From assembly GCF_003129485.1 (NCBI RefSeq), contig NZ_QFFG01000002.1:248001-312000 (forward strand): a DNA stretch of 64,000 bases. The letters run 5' to 3'. This document shows positions 1-9,738 of this stretch, piece by piece; the first letter of the stretch is position 1, and every line of letters starts with the position of its first letter. Source of the DNA: Polaribacter aquimarinus. Its GTDB lineage: Bacteria > Bacteroidota > Bacteroidia > Flavobacteriales > Flavobacteriaceae. The notes beneath the pieces are model-generated. The model ran no database searches and was not told the DNA's origin. It saw only the letters and a program-made list of their open reading frames with translations. Made by a program: the position numbers and the translations under genes.

Positions 1-260
1 TGTTTTCCTTCTTGATTAACAAACCAAGCAGAAAAAGTACCATCTTTGTTGTATTTTGATTGCGCTACCAGCTCTGGATTACCCTCAAATTTGTCTTCAT
101 AAACCTCTAAAGAATCTGTTCTGTTAATCGTTGGCATTTCTATTTTTAAATAAGTAGTTTGCCAAGTATTAACCAAATATTCTTTTAAAGAGTTTTCTTG
201 TCTGCAAGCAACAAAAAGCATTCCGAAAGCAATTAAAACATAAAATTTATTAGGTTTCAT
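1..260 (-). CDS. Lipoprotein, possibly lipocalin-like (3' end outside window)
   Basis: Starts at ATG 260 and runs off the left edge; about 86 codons are visible. The N-terminus has a lysine, a hydrophobic stretch and a lipobox ending FVAC at residue 19, so it should be lipid-anchored after signal peptidase II cleavage. The visible part continues with NTWQTTYLKIEMP and a KYNKDGTFSAWF segment. A tryptophan shortly after the anchor followed by a DGTF-type strand resembles small Bacteroidota lipocalin-like lipoproteins, but the fold is only a guess without the rest. A hairpin terminator separates it from the upstream same-strand gene, so it probably has its own promoter. Confidence 0.6.
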   Translation of the reverse strand, partial: MKPNKFYVLIAFGMLFVACRQENSLKEYLVNTWQTTYLKIEMPTINRTDSLEVYEDKFEGNPELVAQSKYNKDGTFSAWFVNQEGK

Positions 261-300
261 TCTTTTTATTTTTAATGAGAACGACAAGATACTTAAATAA

Positions 301-330
301 AAAAGTCATTACAAATTAGTAACGACTTTT
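301..330 (-). terminator. Rho-independent terminator after the 355-972 gene
   Basis: Arms 301-312 and 319-330 pair over 12 positions with one mismatch or wobble around a 6-nt loop. Read on the minus strand the hairpin ends in a T-rich run, as expected for a terminator just past the stop codon at 355. Confidence 0.65.
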
Positions 331-354
331 AGATATTTTTATGGTGTCTTTTAA

Positions 355-972
355 CTAATCAATTTTTACTTTAATTGAATTATAATCATCTGATCTTATG
401 CCTATTAAACCAGATACTGTCTCACCTTTTTTAATTGTGACCCCATTGATATTATATTCTAATAAATCTTTTTCAAATTTAGTGTTAGCAGAACCAGCTG
501 CAATCATATTACCTCCTGCTAAACCAGGGCCAATAACGAGACCTATAGGTGTAGAACTCGTTTGTCTTGTAAAACCGTTTTGGGTTTGATTTGTATACAA
601 ATTCATAGGTGTTAATAGTAAATACCATAAATAAGAAGCAGAACTTTGTTTTAATAATGCAAAGACCTTTTCATTCTCCATAACATAAATAGTACTTTTA
701 TCATCATAAGTAAGCTTAATGTCTTTTCCAAAAACTAAATCTCTTTGACTATTGTTTTTAATTTTCACAGCAATAAGCCTAATCCCTTTTACAAGTTCTT
801 TCTTTTTATATTTTTTTTCTAAAATCTCATATTTATACTCCAATACAACACCCTTATCTGTTGAGGTTGAGATATAATTTAAATTATTGAGATTAATAGC
901 TCTATAACCAGAAGCACAACTTGAAAAAAGTAATAGTAACCCTAGGATATTAATATATTTTAGTAATTTCAT
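355..972 (-). CDS. Hypothetical lipoprotein, 205 aa
   Basis: I do not recognise the family. A hydrophobic N-terminus ends in a lipobox (LLFSSC, Cys at residue 19), so it is predicted to be an outer-membrane or periplasmic lipoprotein. The middle contains a lysine-rich EKKYKKKELVKG stretch, and a beta-rich part with NNSQRDLVFGKDIKL suggests an Ig-like or similar beta domain. Two more hydrophobic, glycine-rich segments follow at about residues 115-130 and 142-165, which is odd for a soluble lipoprotein. It lies 20 bp downstream of leuS on the same strand, with a terminator after it, so it may be read from the leuS transcript. Confidence 0.6.
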   Translation of the reverse strand: MKLLKYINILGLLLLFSSCASGYRAINLNNLNYISTSTDKGVVLEYKYEILEKKYKKKELVKGIRLIAVKIKNNSQRDLVFGKDIKLTYDDKSTIYVMENEKVFALLKQSSASYLWYLLLTPMNLYTNQTQNGFTRQTSSTPIGLVIGPGLAGGNMIAAGSANTKFEKDLLEYNINGVTIKKGETVSGLIGIRSDDYNSIKVKID

Positions 973-992
973 TTTTATATATTTATAATTAG

Positions 993-3989
993 TTAACCTA
1001 CTATATTTACAATTTTACCTGGAACAATAATTACTTTTTTAGGAGTTTTACCCTGTAACTGCGCTTGTGTTTTTTCGTGAGCCATAACAGTTTGTTCAAT
1101 TTCTTCTTTACTCATATCTAAAGGTAATTCTAACGTAAAACGCATTTTACCGTTAAAAGAAATTGGATAATTCTTAGCACTCTCTACCAAATGTTTTGCT
1201 TCGAATCTTGGGAAATCTACTGTTGAAATAGATTCGTTATAACCCAACTGACTCCATAATTCTTCAGCAATATGTGGTGCATAAGGCGAAATCAGCACCA
1301 ATAAAGGTTCTAAAATTTCACGTTTATTACACTTTTGTGCTGTTAACTCATTTACTGCAATCATAAAAGTAGATACTGAAGTATTAAAAGAGAAATTCTC
1401 AATATCTTCTTCTACTTTTTTGATGGTTTTATGTAAAGTTTTTAACTCTTCTTTTGTTGGTGTTGCATCAGAAATAGACAACTTTTCGCCATTATAGAAT
1501 AATTTCCATAGTTTCTTTAAGAAAGAATATACTCCAGAAATACCTGAAGTTTTCCATGGTTTAGCTTGCTCTAAGGGACCTAGAAACATCTCGAATAAAC
1601 GCAACGAATCTGCTCCATATTCTTCACAAATATCATCTGGATTTACCACATTATATTTTGATTTAGACATTTTTTCTACTTCTCTAGAAACTTTGAAAGT
1701 ATTGTCAGTTTCAGTGATAAATTCAGCGCTTTTATAATCTTGATTTAAAGGATGATTTTTAAACCCTTCAATATTTAACTCATCAGAAGCATTAACTAAA
1801 GAAACATCTGCGTGAATCGCATTTTTAGTAATCATTACTAAATCCTCAAAATTAGGATTTAATAATTTTTTGTCTAACAAGTAATTTTTAACAACGTTTT
1901 CAAACTCATCATCAGAACTAAATAGATTTTTAGAAACAAAAAGAGTTGGTATATTTTCAATTACATCGTCATTAGATTTATCAATAGCACAACCGTTTTT
2001 TACAAATACAGTTGTTTTATAAACAAAAGCACTGGTTCCTAAAATCATTCCTTGGTTAATTAGTTTTTTTGCAAACTCATCTACAGGAACAATACCTTTG
2101 TCAAACAAGAATTTTTGCCAAAAACGCGCATACAATAAATGTCCTGTTGCATGCTCAGAACCACCAATGTATAAGTCTACGTTTTGCCAATACTGTAAAG
2201 ACTTTTTACTTGCAAATTCTTGTGTGTTACCAGCATCCATATATCTGTTAAAATACCATGAACTTCCTGCCCACCCTGGCATTGTATTAAGTTCAAGTGG
2301 AAAAACGGTTTCATTATCAATTAACTGATTACTGACAACCGTTGATTGATTAACATCCCAAGCCCAAACTTCTGCATTTCCTAAAGGTGGTTTTCCATCT
2401 TCAGTCGGTAAGTATTTTTCTACTTCAGGCAACACAATTGGTAAATGTTTTGCGTCAATCATTTGTGGCATTCCATCTTTGTAATACACTGGAAATGGTT
2501 CACCCCAATAACGTTGTCTGCTAAAAACAGCATCACGCAACCTGTAATTTATTTTTCCATAACCAAAACCACGTTTTTCCATTTCGTAAATGGATAATTT
2601 TAGTGCTTTTTGATACTTTAATCCTGATAAAAAGTCGGAATTTGCAATGACTGTTCCTTCTTTATCAGAATGTGCAGCTTCAGAAATGTCTACACCTTCA
2701 AAAATATTAGGAATTGGAATATTGAAATATTTTGCAAAATCATAATCACGCTGATCTCCACAAGGAACCGCCATTACAGCACCAGTACCATAACCTGCTA
2801 ACACATAATCTCCAATCCATATTTGAACCTTTTCGCCCGAAAAAGGATGAATTGCATACGCACCAGTAAACACTCCAGAAATGGTTTTAACATCAGACAT
2901 TCTATCTCTTTCAGATCGTTTAGAAGTAGCTTCTATATAGGCTTCAACATCTGCTCTTTGAGCTTCTGTTGTAATTTTAGAAACTAATTCATGCTCAGGA
3001 GCTAATGTCATAAAACTTACTCCAAAAATTGTATCAGGACGTGTTGTAAAAACATCGATTTTAAATGGATTTTTATCAGAATGGTTATTCTTAATTTCAT
3101 CAGTCATTAAAACATCAAAAGAAACCATTGCTCCTTGACTTCTACCAATCCAATTGGTTTGTGAATCTTTAAGTGGTTGAGGCCAATCAATTTTTTCTAA
3201 ACCATCTAACAAACGTTGCGCATAAGCTGAAATTCGCATAGACCATTGTGTCATTTTTTTACGAACTACTGGATGTCCTCCACGTTCTGAAACTCCGTTT
3301 ACAATTTCATCATTAGCTAAAACGGTTCCTAAAGCAGGACACCAGTTAACTTCTGTATCAGACAAAAATGTTAAACGATATTGTAATAGTATTTCTTGTT
3401 GTTTTGTTGTTGAAAAACTGTTCCATTCATCTGCAGAAAAAGAAATGATATCTTCATCACAAACAGCATTTACTGTTGCATTCCCTTCTTTTTCGAATAC
3501 AGAAATCAAAGTTTCAATATCTTCAGATTTATCAGCATCTTTATTATACCAAGAATTGAACAATTGAATAAAGATCCATTGTGTATATTTATAATACTCT
3601 GGATTTGAAGTTCTTACTTCTCTGCTCCAATCAAAAGAAAAACCTATTTGATCTAATTGTCTTCTGTAGGTTTTAATATTTTCTTCTGTTGTTTTTGCAG
3701 GATGTTGTCCTGTTTGAATAGCATATTGTTCTGCAGGCAAGCCAAAAGAATCATAACCTTGAGGATGCAATACATTAAAGCCTTTATGACGTTTGTAACG
3801 TGCGTAAATATCAGATGCAATATACCCTAAAGGGTGCCCAACATGTAAACCCGCTCCAGAAGGATAAGGAAACATATCTAACACATAATACTTGGGTTTT
3901 TCAGAAGTATTTGAGGCTTTAAAAGTTTGGTTATTTGCCCAAAACTCTTGCCACTTTTTTTCTATCTCTTGGTGATTGTACTGCATCAT
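993..3989 (-). CDS. leuS: Leucyl-tRNA synthetase
   Basis: Class I aminoacyl-tRNA synthetase that attaches leucine to tRNA-Leu in the cytoplasm. The HIGH signature is HVGH at residues 49-52, after DMFPYPSGAGL, and the KMSKS signature is intact near residue 773. The editing domain includes TTRPDTIFGVSF, and the C-terminal region carries the anticodon-binding domain (PYAPHIAEELW). At 998 aa it is longer than the roughly 860-aa E. coli enzyme; the extra length lies mainly in insertions near residues 140-200 and 690-760, as seen in other Bacteroidota LeuRS. Two adjacent ATG codons (3989, 3986) are possible starts. The promoter at 4007-4014 fits either. Confidence 0.97.
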   Translation of the reverse strand: MMQYNHQEIEKKWQEFWANNQTFKASNTSEKPKYYVLDMFPYPSGAGLHVGHPLGYIASDIYARYKRHKGFNVLHPQGYDSFGLPAEQYAIQTGQHPAKTTEENIKTYRRQLDQIGFSFDWSREVRTSNPEYYKYTQWIFIQLFNSWYNKDADKSEDIETLISVFEKEGNATVNAVCDEDIISFSADEWNSFSTTKQQEILLQYRLTFLSDTEVNWCPALGTVLANDEIVNGVSERGGHPVVRKKMTQWSMRISAYAQRLLDGLEKIDWPQPLKDSQTNWIGRSQGAMVSFDVLMTDEIKNNHSDKNPFKIDVFTTRPDTIFGVSFMTLAPEHELVSKITTEAQRADVEAYIEATSKRSERDRMSDVKTISGVFTGAYAIHPFSGEKVQIWIGDYVLAGYGTGAVMAVPCGDQRDYDFAKYFNIPIPNIFEGVDISEAAHSDKEGTVIANSDFLSGLKYQKALKLSIYEMEKRGFGYGKINYRLRDAVFSRQRYWGEPFPVYYKDGMPQMIDAKHLPIVLPEVEKYLPTEDGKPPLGNAEVWAWDVNQSTVVSNQLIDNETVFPLELNTMPGWAGSSWYFNRYMDAGNTQEFASKKSLQYWQNVDLYIGGSEHATGHLLYARFWQKFLFDKGIVPVDEFAKKLINQGMILGTSAFVYKTTVFVKNGCAIDKSNDDVIENIPTLFVSKNLFSSDDEFENVVKNYLLDKKLLNPNFEDLVMITKNAIHADVSLVNASDELNIEGFKNHPLNQDYKSAEFITETDNTFKVSREVEKMSKSKYNVVNPDDICEEYGADSLRLFEMFLGPLEQAKPWKTSGISGVYSFLKKLWKLFYNGEKLSISDATPTKEELKTLHKTIKKVEEDIENFSFNTSVSTFMIAVNELTAQKCNKREILEPLLVLISPYAPHIAEELWSQLGYNESISTVDFPRFEAKHLVESAKNYPISFNGKMRFTLELPLDMSKEEIEQTVMAHEKTQAQLQGKTPKKVIIVPGKIVNIVG

Positions 3990-4006
3990 TTTTCTTTTAG
4001 AAGCTG

Positions 4007-4014
4007 CAAATTTA
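4007..4014 (-). promoter_or_regulatory. leuS: -7 element (TAAATTTG) for leuS
   Basis: An exact match to the Bacteroidota TAnnTTTG -7 element on the minus strand, 17 bp before the leuS start. No well-spaced TTG at -33 is evident. Confidence 0.55.
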
Positions 4015-4115
4015 CGGTTATTCTACAAAAGAGTAAAGTAAATAATTGGCTGATTGTAGCAAGTAAAACAATAAACTAAAATACAAGTAATCAAAGTTTT
4101 CCCATATTAAAAGAC

Positions 4116-4123
4116 TATCTTTG
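4116..4123 (+). promoter_or_regulatory. -7 element (TATCTTTG) for the NHL-repeat gene
   Basis: An exact TAnnTTTG match 30 bp before ATG 4154. The TTG at 4121-4123, the first possible in-frame start, is the last triplet of this element, so it cannot be the translation start if this promoter is used. Confidence 0.6.
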
Positions 4124-4153
4124 AAAGACTTCCCTACTCAAAAACAACTAACT

Positions 4154-7100
4154 ATGATTTTTTTCTACGCTTTACGTTTACGTAAATTGGATGTATACAT
4201 TTTGCTTTTTTCTTTCTTAATTTTTGCCTTTAACAGTAACGCTACAAATGATAAAAACATAGGAATAGCTACTCCTACAACGTCAACTGCAGATGCAAAT
4301 ACTATCTCTCAAAATTCAGTTACTTTAGGCGGTACTGTTTTAGCTGATGGTGGTAATACAGTTACAGAAAGGGGTATTGTTTATGCAATTACAAGTAATA
4401 ATGCAACACCTTCTATTGGTGATAATAAAACCATTAAAGATACAAACGGTAATGGTATTGGTGTTTTTTCAGAGAGTATAACTGGTTTAAAAGCAAATAC
4501 ACAATATTCTTATAGAGCTTATGCTATAAATGTTGATGGTACAAGTTATGGTTCTGTAAAAACGTTTACAACTACAAATACAATTCCTGCATTTACTTCT
4601 ACACCAATCACAACTGCTGGACAACAAACTTTATATAATTACACTGTTGAATACAAAGATGCAGATGTAGACCCTCTTACCATAACTGCTCCAACCAAAC
4701 CAAGTTGGTTAACTTTATCAGATGAAAAATTAGTGTCTACAATAGCAGGTTCTGGAACGGCAGGTAGTGATGAGGGCTCGGGAGTAGCTGCAAGTTTTAA
4801 TGACCCTTCTCAAATGGCTATTGATCCTGCTGGCAATATTTATGTAGCTGATTATAATAACCATAAAATACGTAAAATAACTCCTGAAGGAGTTGTATCT
4901 ACTTTTGCAGGTACTGGGTCTGCTGGAGCTACTGATGGTATTGGAACAGCTGCAAGTTTTAGTTTACCCAGAGGAATCGTTATTGATTCTTATGGAAATT
5001 TTTATGTAGCATCTTTAGGTGGCAATACCATTCGCAAAATAACTCCAAACGGAACTGTATCTACTTTTGCGGGTTCAGGGACTTATGGAAGTGCAGATGG
5101 AAATGGAACCGCTGCAAGTTTTAGCTCTCCTTTTAACTTAACAATTGATACTTCTGGAAACTTATATGTTACCGATTTTGGTTCTCATAATATTAGAAAA
5201 ATTACACCTAATGGAGATGTAACTACTATTGCAGGTACTGGGTCTGCTGGGGCAGTAAATGCGAATGGTACTTCCGCAAGTTTTAATCAACCTGGTGGTA
5301 TTGCTGTTGATGCATCAGGCAATATTTATGTTGCTGAAATCGGGAATCATAACATTCGGAAAATTGCCTCAAATGGAGACGTAACCACTTTTGCTGGTAC
5401 AGGAACGGCAGGTTTTGCTGATGGAAATGGTACATCTGCAAGTTTTGCTGCACCAAGTGGAATCACAATTGATGCTAATGGGAACTTATATATAGCTGAA
5501 TTTTTACATAAAGTAAGAAAAATTACACCAAGTGGAGATGTAACTACCTTAACGGGTAATGTTGTTGCTGGTTCTGTTGATGGTATCATTTCACAAGCAA
5601 CTTTTAATACTCCTCTTGGAATCATAATAGATAGATCAGAAAATCTTTATGTAGCTACTACCGGAGATGATAAAATTAGAAAAATAACTTCTGTAAAAAA
5701 ACTGAGTGGAACTCCTACAGGACAAACTGGAAATCATCCTGTTGTCATAAATGCTAATGATGGAAATGGGGGCTCTGTAAATCAAAGTTTTTCTATTGCC
5801 ATTCAATTACCACCAACAGTTACTACAAATGATGCTGCAACCATAACTGCATCTACTGTGGTTTTTGGGGGAGATGTAACTGATGCAGGAGATGCAAGTG
5901 TTACAGAAAGAGGAATCGTTTATTCGGTAACAAGTTTAAATGCAAATCCACAAATAGATGGTGTTGCTGTTTTTAAAGATGATAATGGTAGCGGAACATC
6001 AACATTTACAGAAACTATATCCAATTTATTCTCAAATACCCAATATTCTTTTGCAGCTTATGCATCAAATTCAAACGGTACAAGCTATGGTACGATAAAA
6101 ACTTTTACAACTATAAATACCTCACCCACAATTACCTCTTCAGCTATTACAACATTAAATCACGGCATCAACTATTGTTATTCGATAACTTCTAACGATA
6201 ATGATGGTGACCCTGTTACTATTACTGCTACAACCAAACCAAGTTGGTTAAGTGTAACTGATGAAGTTCTTGTTTCTACTTTAGCCGGTACTTTTGTGTC
6301 TGGTAATGCAGATGGAAATGGCGCTGATGCTAGTTTTAATCAACCTTTTGGTATAGCCACAGACAATTATGGAAATGTTTTTATTGCCGACACTAACAAT
6401 CATAAAATTCGTAAAATTACTCCAAATGGTGATGTAACTACCTTTGCAGGAACGGGAACCTCCGGTAGTACAGATGCAAATGGAACATCCGCTAGCTTTA
6501 ATAGCCCAAGAGGGCTTGAAGTAGATGCTATTGGTAACATATATATTGCTGATTCAGGTAATAATAAAATTCGGAAAATTACACCGAATGGAGATGTAAC
6601 TACTTATGCAGGTTCTGGGGCTGCTGTAAGTACAGATGGAAATGGTACTGCCGCTAGTTTTGCATTTCCGTCTGATTTAGCTATAGATATAAACGGAAAC
6701 ATTTTTGTAACAGATGTTACATTTCATAAAATTAGAAAGATTTCACCAAATGGAGATGTAACTACTTTTGCAGGTTCAGGTACTGCCGGTAGCGCAAATG
6801 GAACTGGAACTGCAGCAAGTTTCAATCAACCTTTTGGGGTAGCAATAGATGCCAGCTCTAATGTTTTTATAGCAGAATATGGAAATCATAACATTAGAAA
6901 AATTACTTCTGCAGGTGTAGTCTCTACTTTTGCTGGAACAGGTAGTACTGGTAATATCGATGCAAATGGTACTTCCGCTAGTTTTAATCAACCTACAGGT
7001 TTAACCATAGATAAATTAGGTAATATCTACGTTGCAGATGTAAGCAATCGGAAAATACGAAAAATAACTCCTAGTAGAGATGTTACCACATTTGCTGGTG

Positions 7101-8941
7101 ATGGAGTACAAGGAAACACAGATGGTATAGCTAGTGAGGCGCGTTTTGCAGTAGTAACTGATATTTCTTTAAATAGATCCGGTATCTATTATGTAATAGA
7201 TTTATCTGGTATAGTTCGTAAAATTAATATTACTCAAAAAATTTCTGGAGATGGTTCTGGACAAACTGGTAGTTATCCTATAGTTCTTCAAGCTAGTGAT
7301 GGCTCTGACACTGGTACACAAAGCTATACAATTACTTACAGTATTAACAATTTTACAGCCACCAGTGGAAACTGGTCTACACCTGGTAATTGGAGTCAAG
7401 GAAGAATACCAAATACCAATGAAAATGTAGAAGTTTTATCTGGAAAAACCAGTGTTATGGATATAGCTGATTTAGTTGTTGGAGATTTTACAAATACAGG
7501 TACAACTACTATAGAAAAAACAAAAGCGATTACCGTGAATGGTAAAGTAACAAATACAGGTACATTAACCATAAATTCTAATGGTTCTGATAGTGGAGTA
7601 CTTATAGCAAATGGAGCTTCTTCTGGAAATATTATTTACAAAAGAGGTGGTTTGTTAGATCAAAAATGGAGTTTGGTTTCACCGCCTGTAATTGGTCAAA
7701 AAATAAGAGCTCTCGCAGGTAATTCTAATAACTTAATAAGAATAAATTTCACTCCTCCATCTTATGAAAAGTACGCAATTGCTGCTTACAATGACGCTAA
7801 TGCCGCCAACGCTAAATGGGAATATTATGATTCAAATACCGATGTAAATCTCACTTTTGATATGGGTAAAGGTTATTCTATGTCTAGACATAATGACGGT
7901 GACCTAACTTTTACTGGAACGCTACAAGTAGATAATTTATACAACTCTGTGTTGGCGGATAAATGGAATGCTGTTGGAAACCCATTCTCTGCTTACATTC
8001 CTTTAAACAAAAATAATAACAATAGTTATCTTTTCGATAATTTAGGTAGATTGGCTATAAATGCTGCATACGTTTGGGACAATACACAATCAAAATATGT
8101 AGCAGTTACACAATTAGTTACTTCAGATGAGAAATTTATAGCTCCAGGTCAAGGCTTTTTTGTAAAAACAATAGCTGATTTACCTGATTTGTATTTTAAT
8201 AAAAGTAGAAAAAGCAAGAAACCCTCTTCTGGAACACATATTTTTAACAGAAATTCAGAGTCCATACCTTTTATAAAATTATTTGTTGAAAAAGAAAATA
8301 TTAAAATCAATACAGATATTATCTATTCTGCAACAGCAACAAAAGGCTTTGACACCAATGAAGACATAGAAAACTTTTCTACAGCTAATTTTGATGTAAA
8401 TACACATTTACTAAAGGATAGTAATGGTAAAGATTATACAATTCAATCTATTCCTCAAAATAATTATGAAAACTTAATAGTCCCTATAAGTTTATCTGCA
8501 AAAGCGAATGAAGTAGTAAAGTTCAGTGCAAATCCTAATAATTTACCAAGCGGTTTAATGGTTTTCTTAGAAGATAAAAACACTAACACATTTCATAACC
8601 TTGATAATAATAATTCTTTTTCAGTAACTCTAAATGAGGATAGCAATGGAATTGGACGTTTTTATTTACATACAAACTCACAATCTCTTTCAATTGATAA
8701 AGAAAACTTTTTAAACAACATTTCTATTTATCAATTAAACGAAAACACTATTAAAATAGAAGGCTTAACAAGTCAAGAAACAATTTTTAAGCTATATGAT
8801 ATTTTAGGAAAGGAAGTTTTAAGAACTAATTTTAATTCAAATACTAATGAAGTTTCAATAAATAGCTTAAAAAAGGGAATCTATTTTGCTGAAATCACAA
8901 CAGATAAAGGCAAAACGAACAAAAAGATTTTATTAAAGTAA
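4154..8941 (+). CDS. Secreted twin NHL-propeller protein with type IX sorting domain
   Basis: 1,595 aa from ATG 4154. The order is: signal peptide (about 1-31, ending FAFNSNA), a fibronectin-like domain, an Ig-like domain, six NHL repeats of about 54 residues, then a second copy of the same set (fibronectin-like, Ig-like, six NHL repeats), a beta-rich region starting near GNWSTPGNWSQG, and a C-terminal type IX secretion sorting domain ending KGIYFAEI...KKILLK. Each NHL repeat carries a core like GNIYVAD..NHKIRKITP. Six repeats suit one six-bladed beta-propeller per block. It is likely exported through SprA (encoded at 53985) and held on or released from the cell surface. The ligand is unknown; NHL propellers usually bind proteins, nucleic acid or glycans. 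Monocistronic, with its own promoter and a terminator. Confidence 0.85.
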   Translation: MIFFYALRLRKLDVYILLFSFLIFAFNSNATNDKNIGIATPTTSTADANTISQNSVTLGGTVLADGGNTVTERGIVYAITSNNATPSIGDNKTIKDTNGNGIGVFSESITGLKANTQYSYRAYAINVDGTSYGSVKTFTTTNTIPAFTSTPITTAGQQTLYNYTVEYKDADVDPLTITAPTKPSWLTLSDEKLVSTIAGSGTAGSDEGSGVAASFNDPSQMAIDPAGNIYVADYNNHKIRKITPEGVVSTFAGTGSAGATDGIGTAASFSLPRGIVIDSYGNFYVASLGGNTIRKITPNGTVSTFAGSGTYGSADGNGTAASFSSPFNLTIDTSGNLYVTDFGSHNIRKITPNGDVTTIAGTGSAGAVNANGTSASFNQPGGIAVDASGNIYVAEIGNHNIRKIASNGDVTTFAGTGTAGFADGNGTSASFAAPSGITIDANGNLYIAEFLHKVRKITPSGDVTTLTGNVVAGSVDGIISQATFNTPLGIIIDRSENLYVATTGDDKIRKITSVKKLSGTPTGQTGNHPVVINANDGNGGSVNQSFSIAIQLPPTVTTNDAATITASTVVFGGDVTDAGDASVTERGIVYSVTSLNANPQIDGVAVFKDDNGSGTSTFTETISNLFSNTQYSFAAYASNSNGTSYGTIKTFTTINTSPTITSSAITTLNHGINYCYSITSNDNDGDPVTITATTKPSWLSVTDEVLVSTLAGTFVSGNADGNGADASFNQPFGIATDNYGNVFIADTNNHKIRKITPNGDVTTFAGTGTSGSTDANGTSASFNSPRGLEVDAIGNIYIADSGNNKIRKITPNGDVTTYAGSGAAVSTDGNGTAASFAFPSDLAIDINGNIFVTDVTFHKIRKISPNGDVTTFAGSGTAGSANGTGTAASFNQPFGVAIDASSNVFIAEYGNHNIRKITSAGVVSTFAGTGSTGNIDANGTSASFNQPTGLTIDKLGNIYVADVSNRKIRKITPSRDVTTFAGDGVQGNTDGIASEARFAVVTDISLNRSGIYYVIDLSGIVRKINITQKISGDGSGQTGSYPIVLQASDGSDTGTQSYTITYSINNFTATSGNWSTPGNWSQGRIPNTNENVEVLSGKTSVMDIADLVVGDFTNTGTTTIEKTKAITVNGKVTNTGTLTINSNGSDSGVLIANGASSGNIIYKRGGLLDQKWSLVSPPVIGQKIRALAGNSNNLIRINFTPPSYEKYAIAAYNDANAANAKWEYYDSNTDVNLTFDMGKGYSMSRHNDGDLTFTGTLQVDNLYNSVLADKWNAVGNPFSAYIPLNKNNNNSYLFDNLGRLAINAAYVWDNTQSKYVAVTQLVTSDEKFIAPGQGFFVKTIADLPDLYFNKSRKSKKPSSGTHIFNRNSESIPFIKLFVEKENIKINTDIIYSATATKGFDTNEDIENFSTANFDVNTHLLKDSNGKDYTIQSIPQNNYENLIVPISLSAKANEVVKFSANPNNLPSGLMVFLEDKNTNTFHNLDNNNSFSVTLNEDSNGIGRFYLHTNSQSLSIDKENFLNNISIYQLNENTIKIEGLTSQETIFKLYDILGKEVLRTNFNSNTNEVSINSLKKGIYFAEITTDKGKTNKKILLK

Positions 8942-8950
8942 ATAAAAAAA

Positions 8951-8977
8951 ACCGCAATTAAAATTGCGGTTTTTTTA
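8951..8977. terminator. Bidirectional terminator between convergent genes
   Basis: The arms CCGCAATT and AATTGCGG (8952-8959 / 8962-8969) are flanked by an A-run and a T-run, so the hairpin can end transcription from both the NHL gene (+) and the DUF2911 gene (-). Confidence 0.85.
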
Positions 8978-8991
8978 TAATTTCTTTAGAC

Positions 8992-9534
8992 TTATCCTTT
9001 AACAGCTACTGAAACAATAGTTTTTCCCCATCCCATGTACATGGTTGCATTATTTCCTTCACCTTCAAAAACAATCGAAAATGCTTCTATAGTATTATCT
9101 GATTTCGAAACTTTACCAGAAACTCTAACTACATCCATATCTTTCTTATAGAAATAAGAACCCCATACATTTTTGTGATTGCTTATAATTATTGTCCAAT
9201 CTCCAACAGTTGGAATTGCAAATAAAGTATAGGTTCCGGCTTTAACTTCTTTTCCGCCAAAAGTAACATCTTTATAAAAAGTAATTTCTGCAGCTTCGTT
9301 TGCACCCGTTCTCCAAACTTTATCTTTTGGAGCCAATTTATCTAAAGACCTTCCTTTTAATTGTGGTCTGCTATAAATAACTTTTACCAATTTATCTGCT
9401 TCTCTCCAATTATTAGGGTGTGTAGCCGCATCCATAGGACTAACATCCATTTTAGGAAATTTTTGAGCAAAATTTTCTGTTGATGAGATTAATGCAATTG
9501 TAAAAATCGCCAAAGTTAAAATTGATTTTTTCAT
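8992..9534 (-). CDS. DUF2911 family secreted protein
   Basis: 180 aa. A signal peptide (about 1-23, ending ENFAQ) is followed by a DUF2911 domain covering nearly all the mature protein: SRPQLKGR, WRTGANEAAEITF, AGTYTLFAIP and WTIIISNHKNVWG are the recognisable family segments. DUF2911 proteins are common in Bacteroidota and have no assigned biochemical role. The predicted location is the periplasm or outside the cell. It stands alone, with its own promoter element at 9572-9579 and a shared terminator. Confidence 0.88.
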   Translation of the reverse strand: MKKSILTLAIFTIALISSTENFAQKFPKMDVSPMDAATHPNNWREADKLVKVIYSRPQLKGRSLDKLAPKDKVWRTGANEAAEITFYKDVTFGGKEVKAGTYTLFAIPTVGDWTIIISNHKNVWGSYFYKKDMDVVRVSGKVSKSDNTIEAFSIVFEGEGNNATMYMGWGKTIVSVAVKG

Positions 9535-9571
9535 TTTTATAATATTAAAATGTGATTTAAAAATATGTCTC

Positions 9572-9579
9572 CAAAAATA
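9572..9579 (-). promoter_or_regulatory. -7 element (TATTTTTG) for the DUF2911 gene
   Basis: An exact TAnnTTTG match on the minus strand, 37 bp upstream of ATG 9534. I see no clear -33 TTG at the right distance. Confidence 0.5.
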
Positions 9580-9621
9580 GAAAACCTTACTGCTCTAAGA
9601 TACTAATTTTGTGTTAAAGAA

Positions 9622-9738
9622 TTAACGACAACCACAATCTGAATTGCAGTTCTTATGATTTTTTGATGGGAAAATGTATTTTTTTATCAAAAATAAAACT
9701 GCAACAGCAACTAAAGTGTAAGTTATTATTTCTTGCAT
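9622..9738 (-). CDS. FeoB-associated Cys-rich membrane peptide
   Basis: 38 aa from ATG 9738. One transmembrane helix (IITYTLVAVAVLFLI) is followed by a short basic linker and a Cys-rich tail, CNSDCGC. This is the architecture of the FeoB_associated family. Its ATG overlaps the feoB stop codon by one base (TAATG), which points to translational coupling and a shared role in ferrous iron uptake. A longer in-frame reading from 9822 lies inside feoB and is less likely. The cysteines may bind iron or act in redox, as inferred for FeoC-like accessory peptides; direct function is not known. Confidence 0.8.
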   Translation of the reverse strand: MQEIITYTLVAVAVLFLIKKYIFPSKNHKNCNSDCGCR

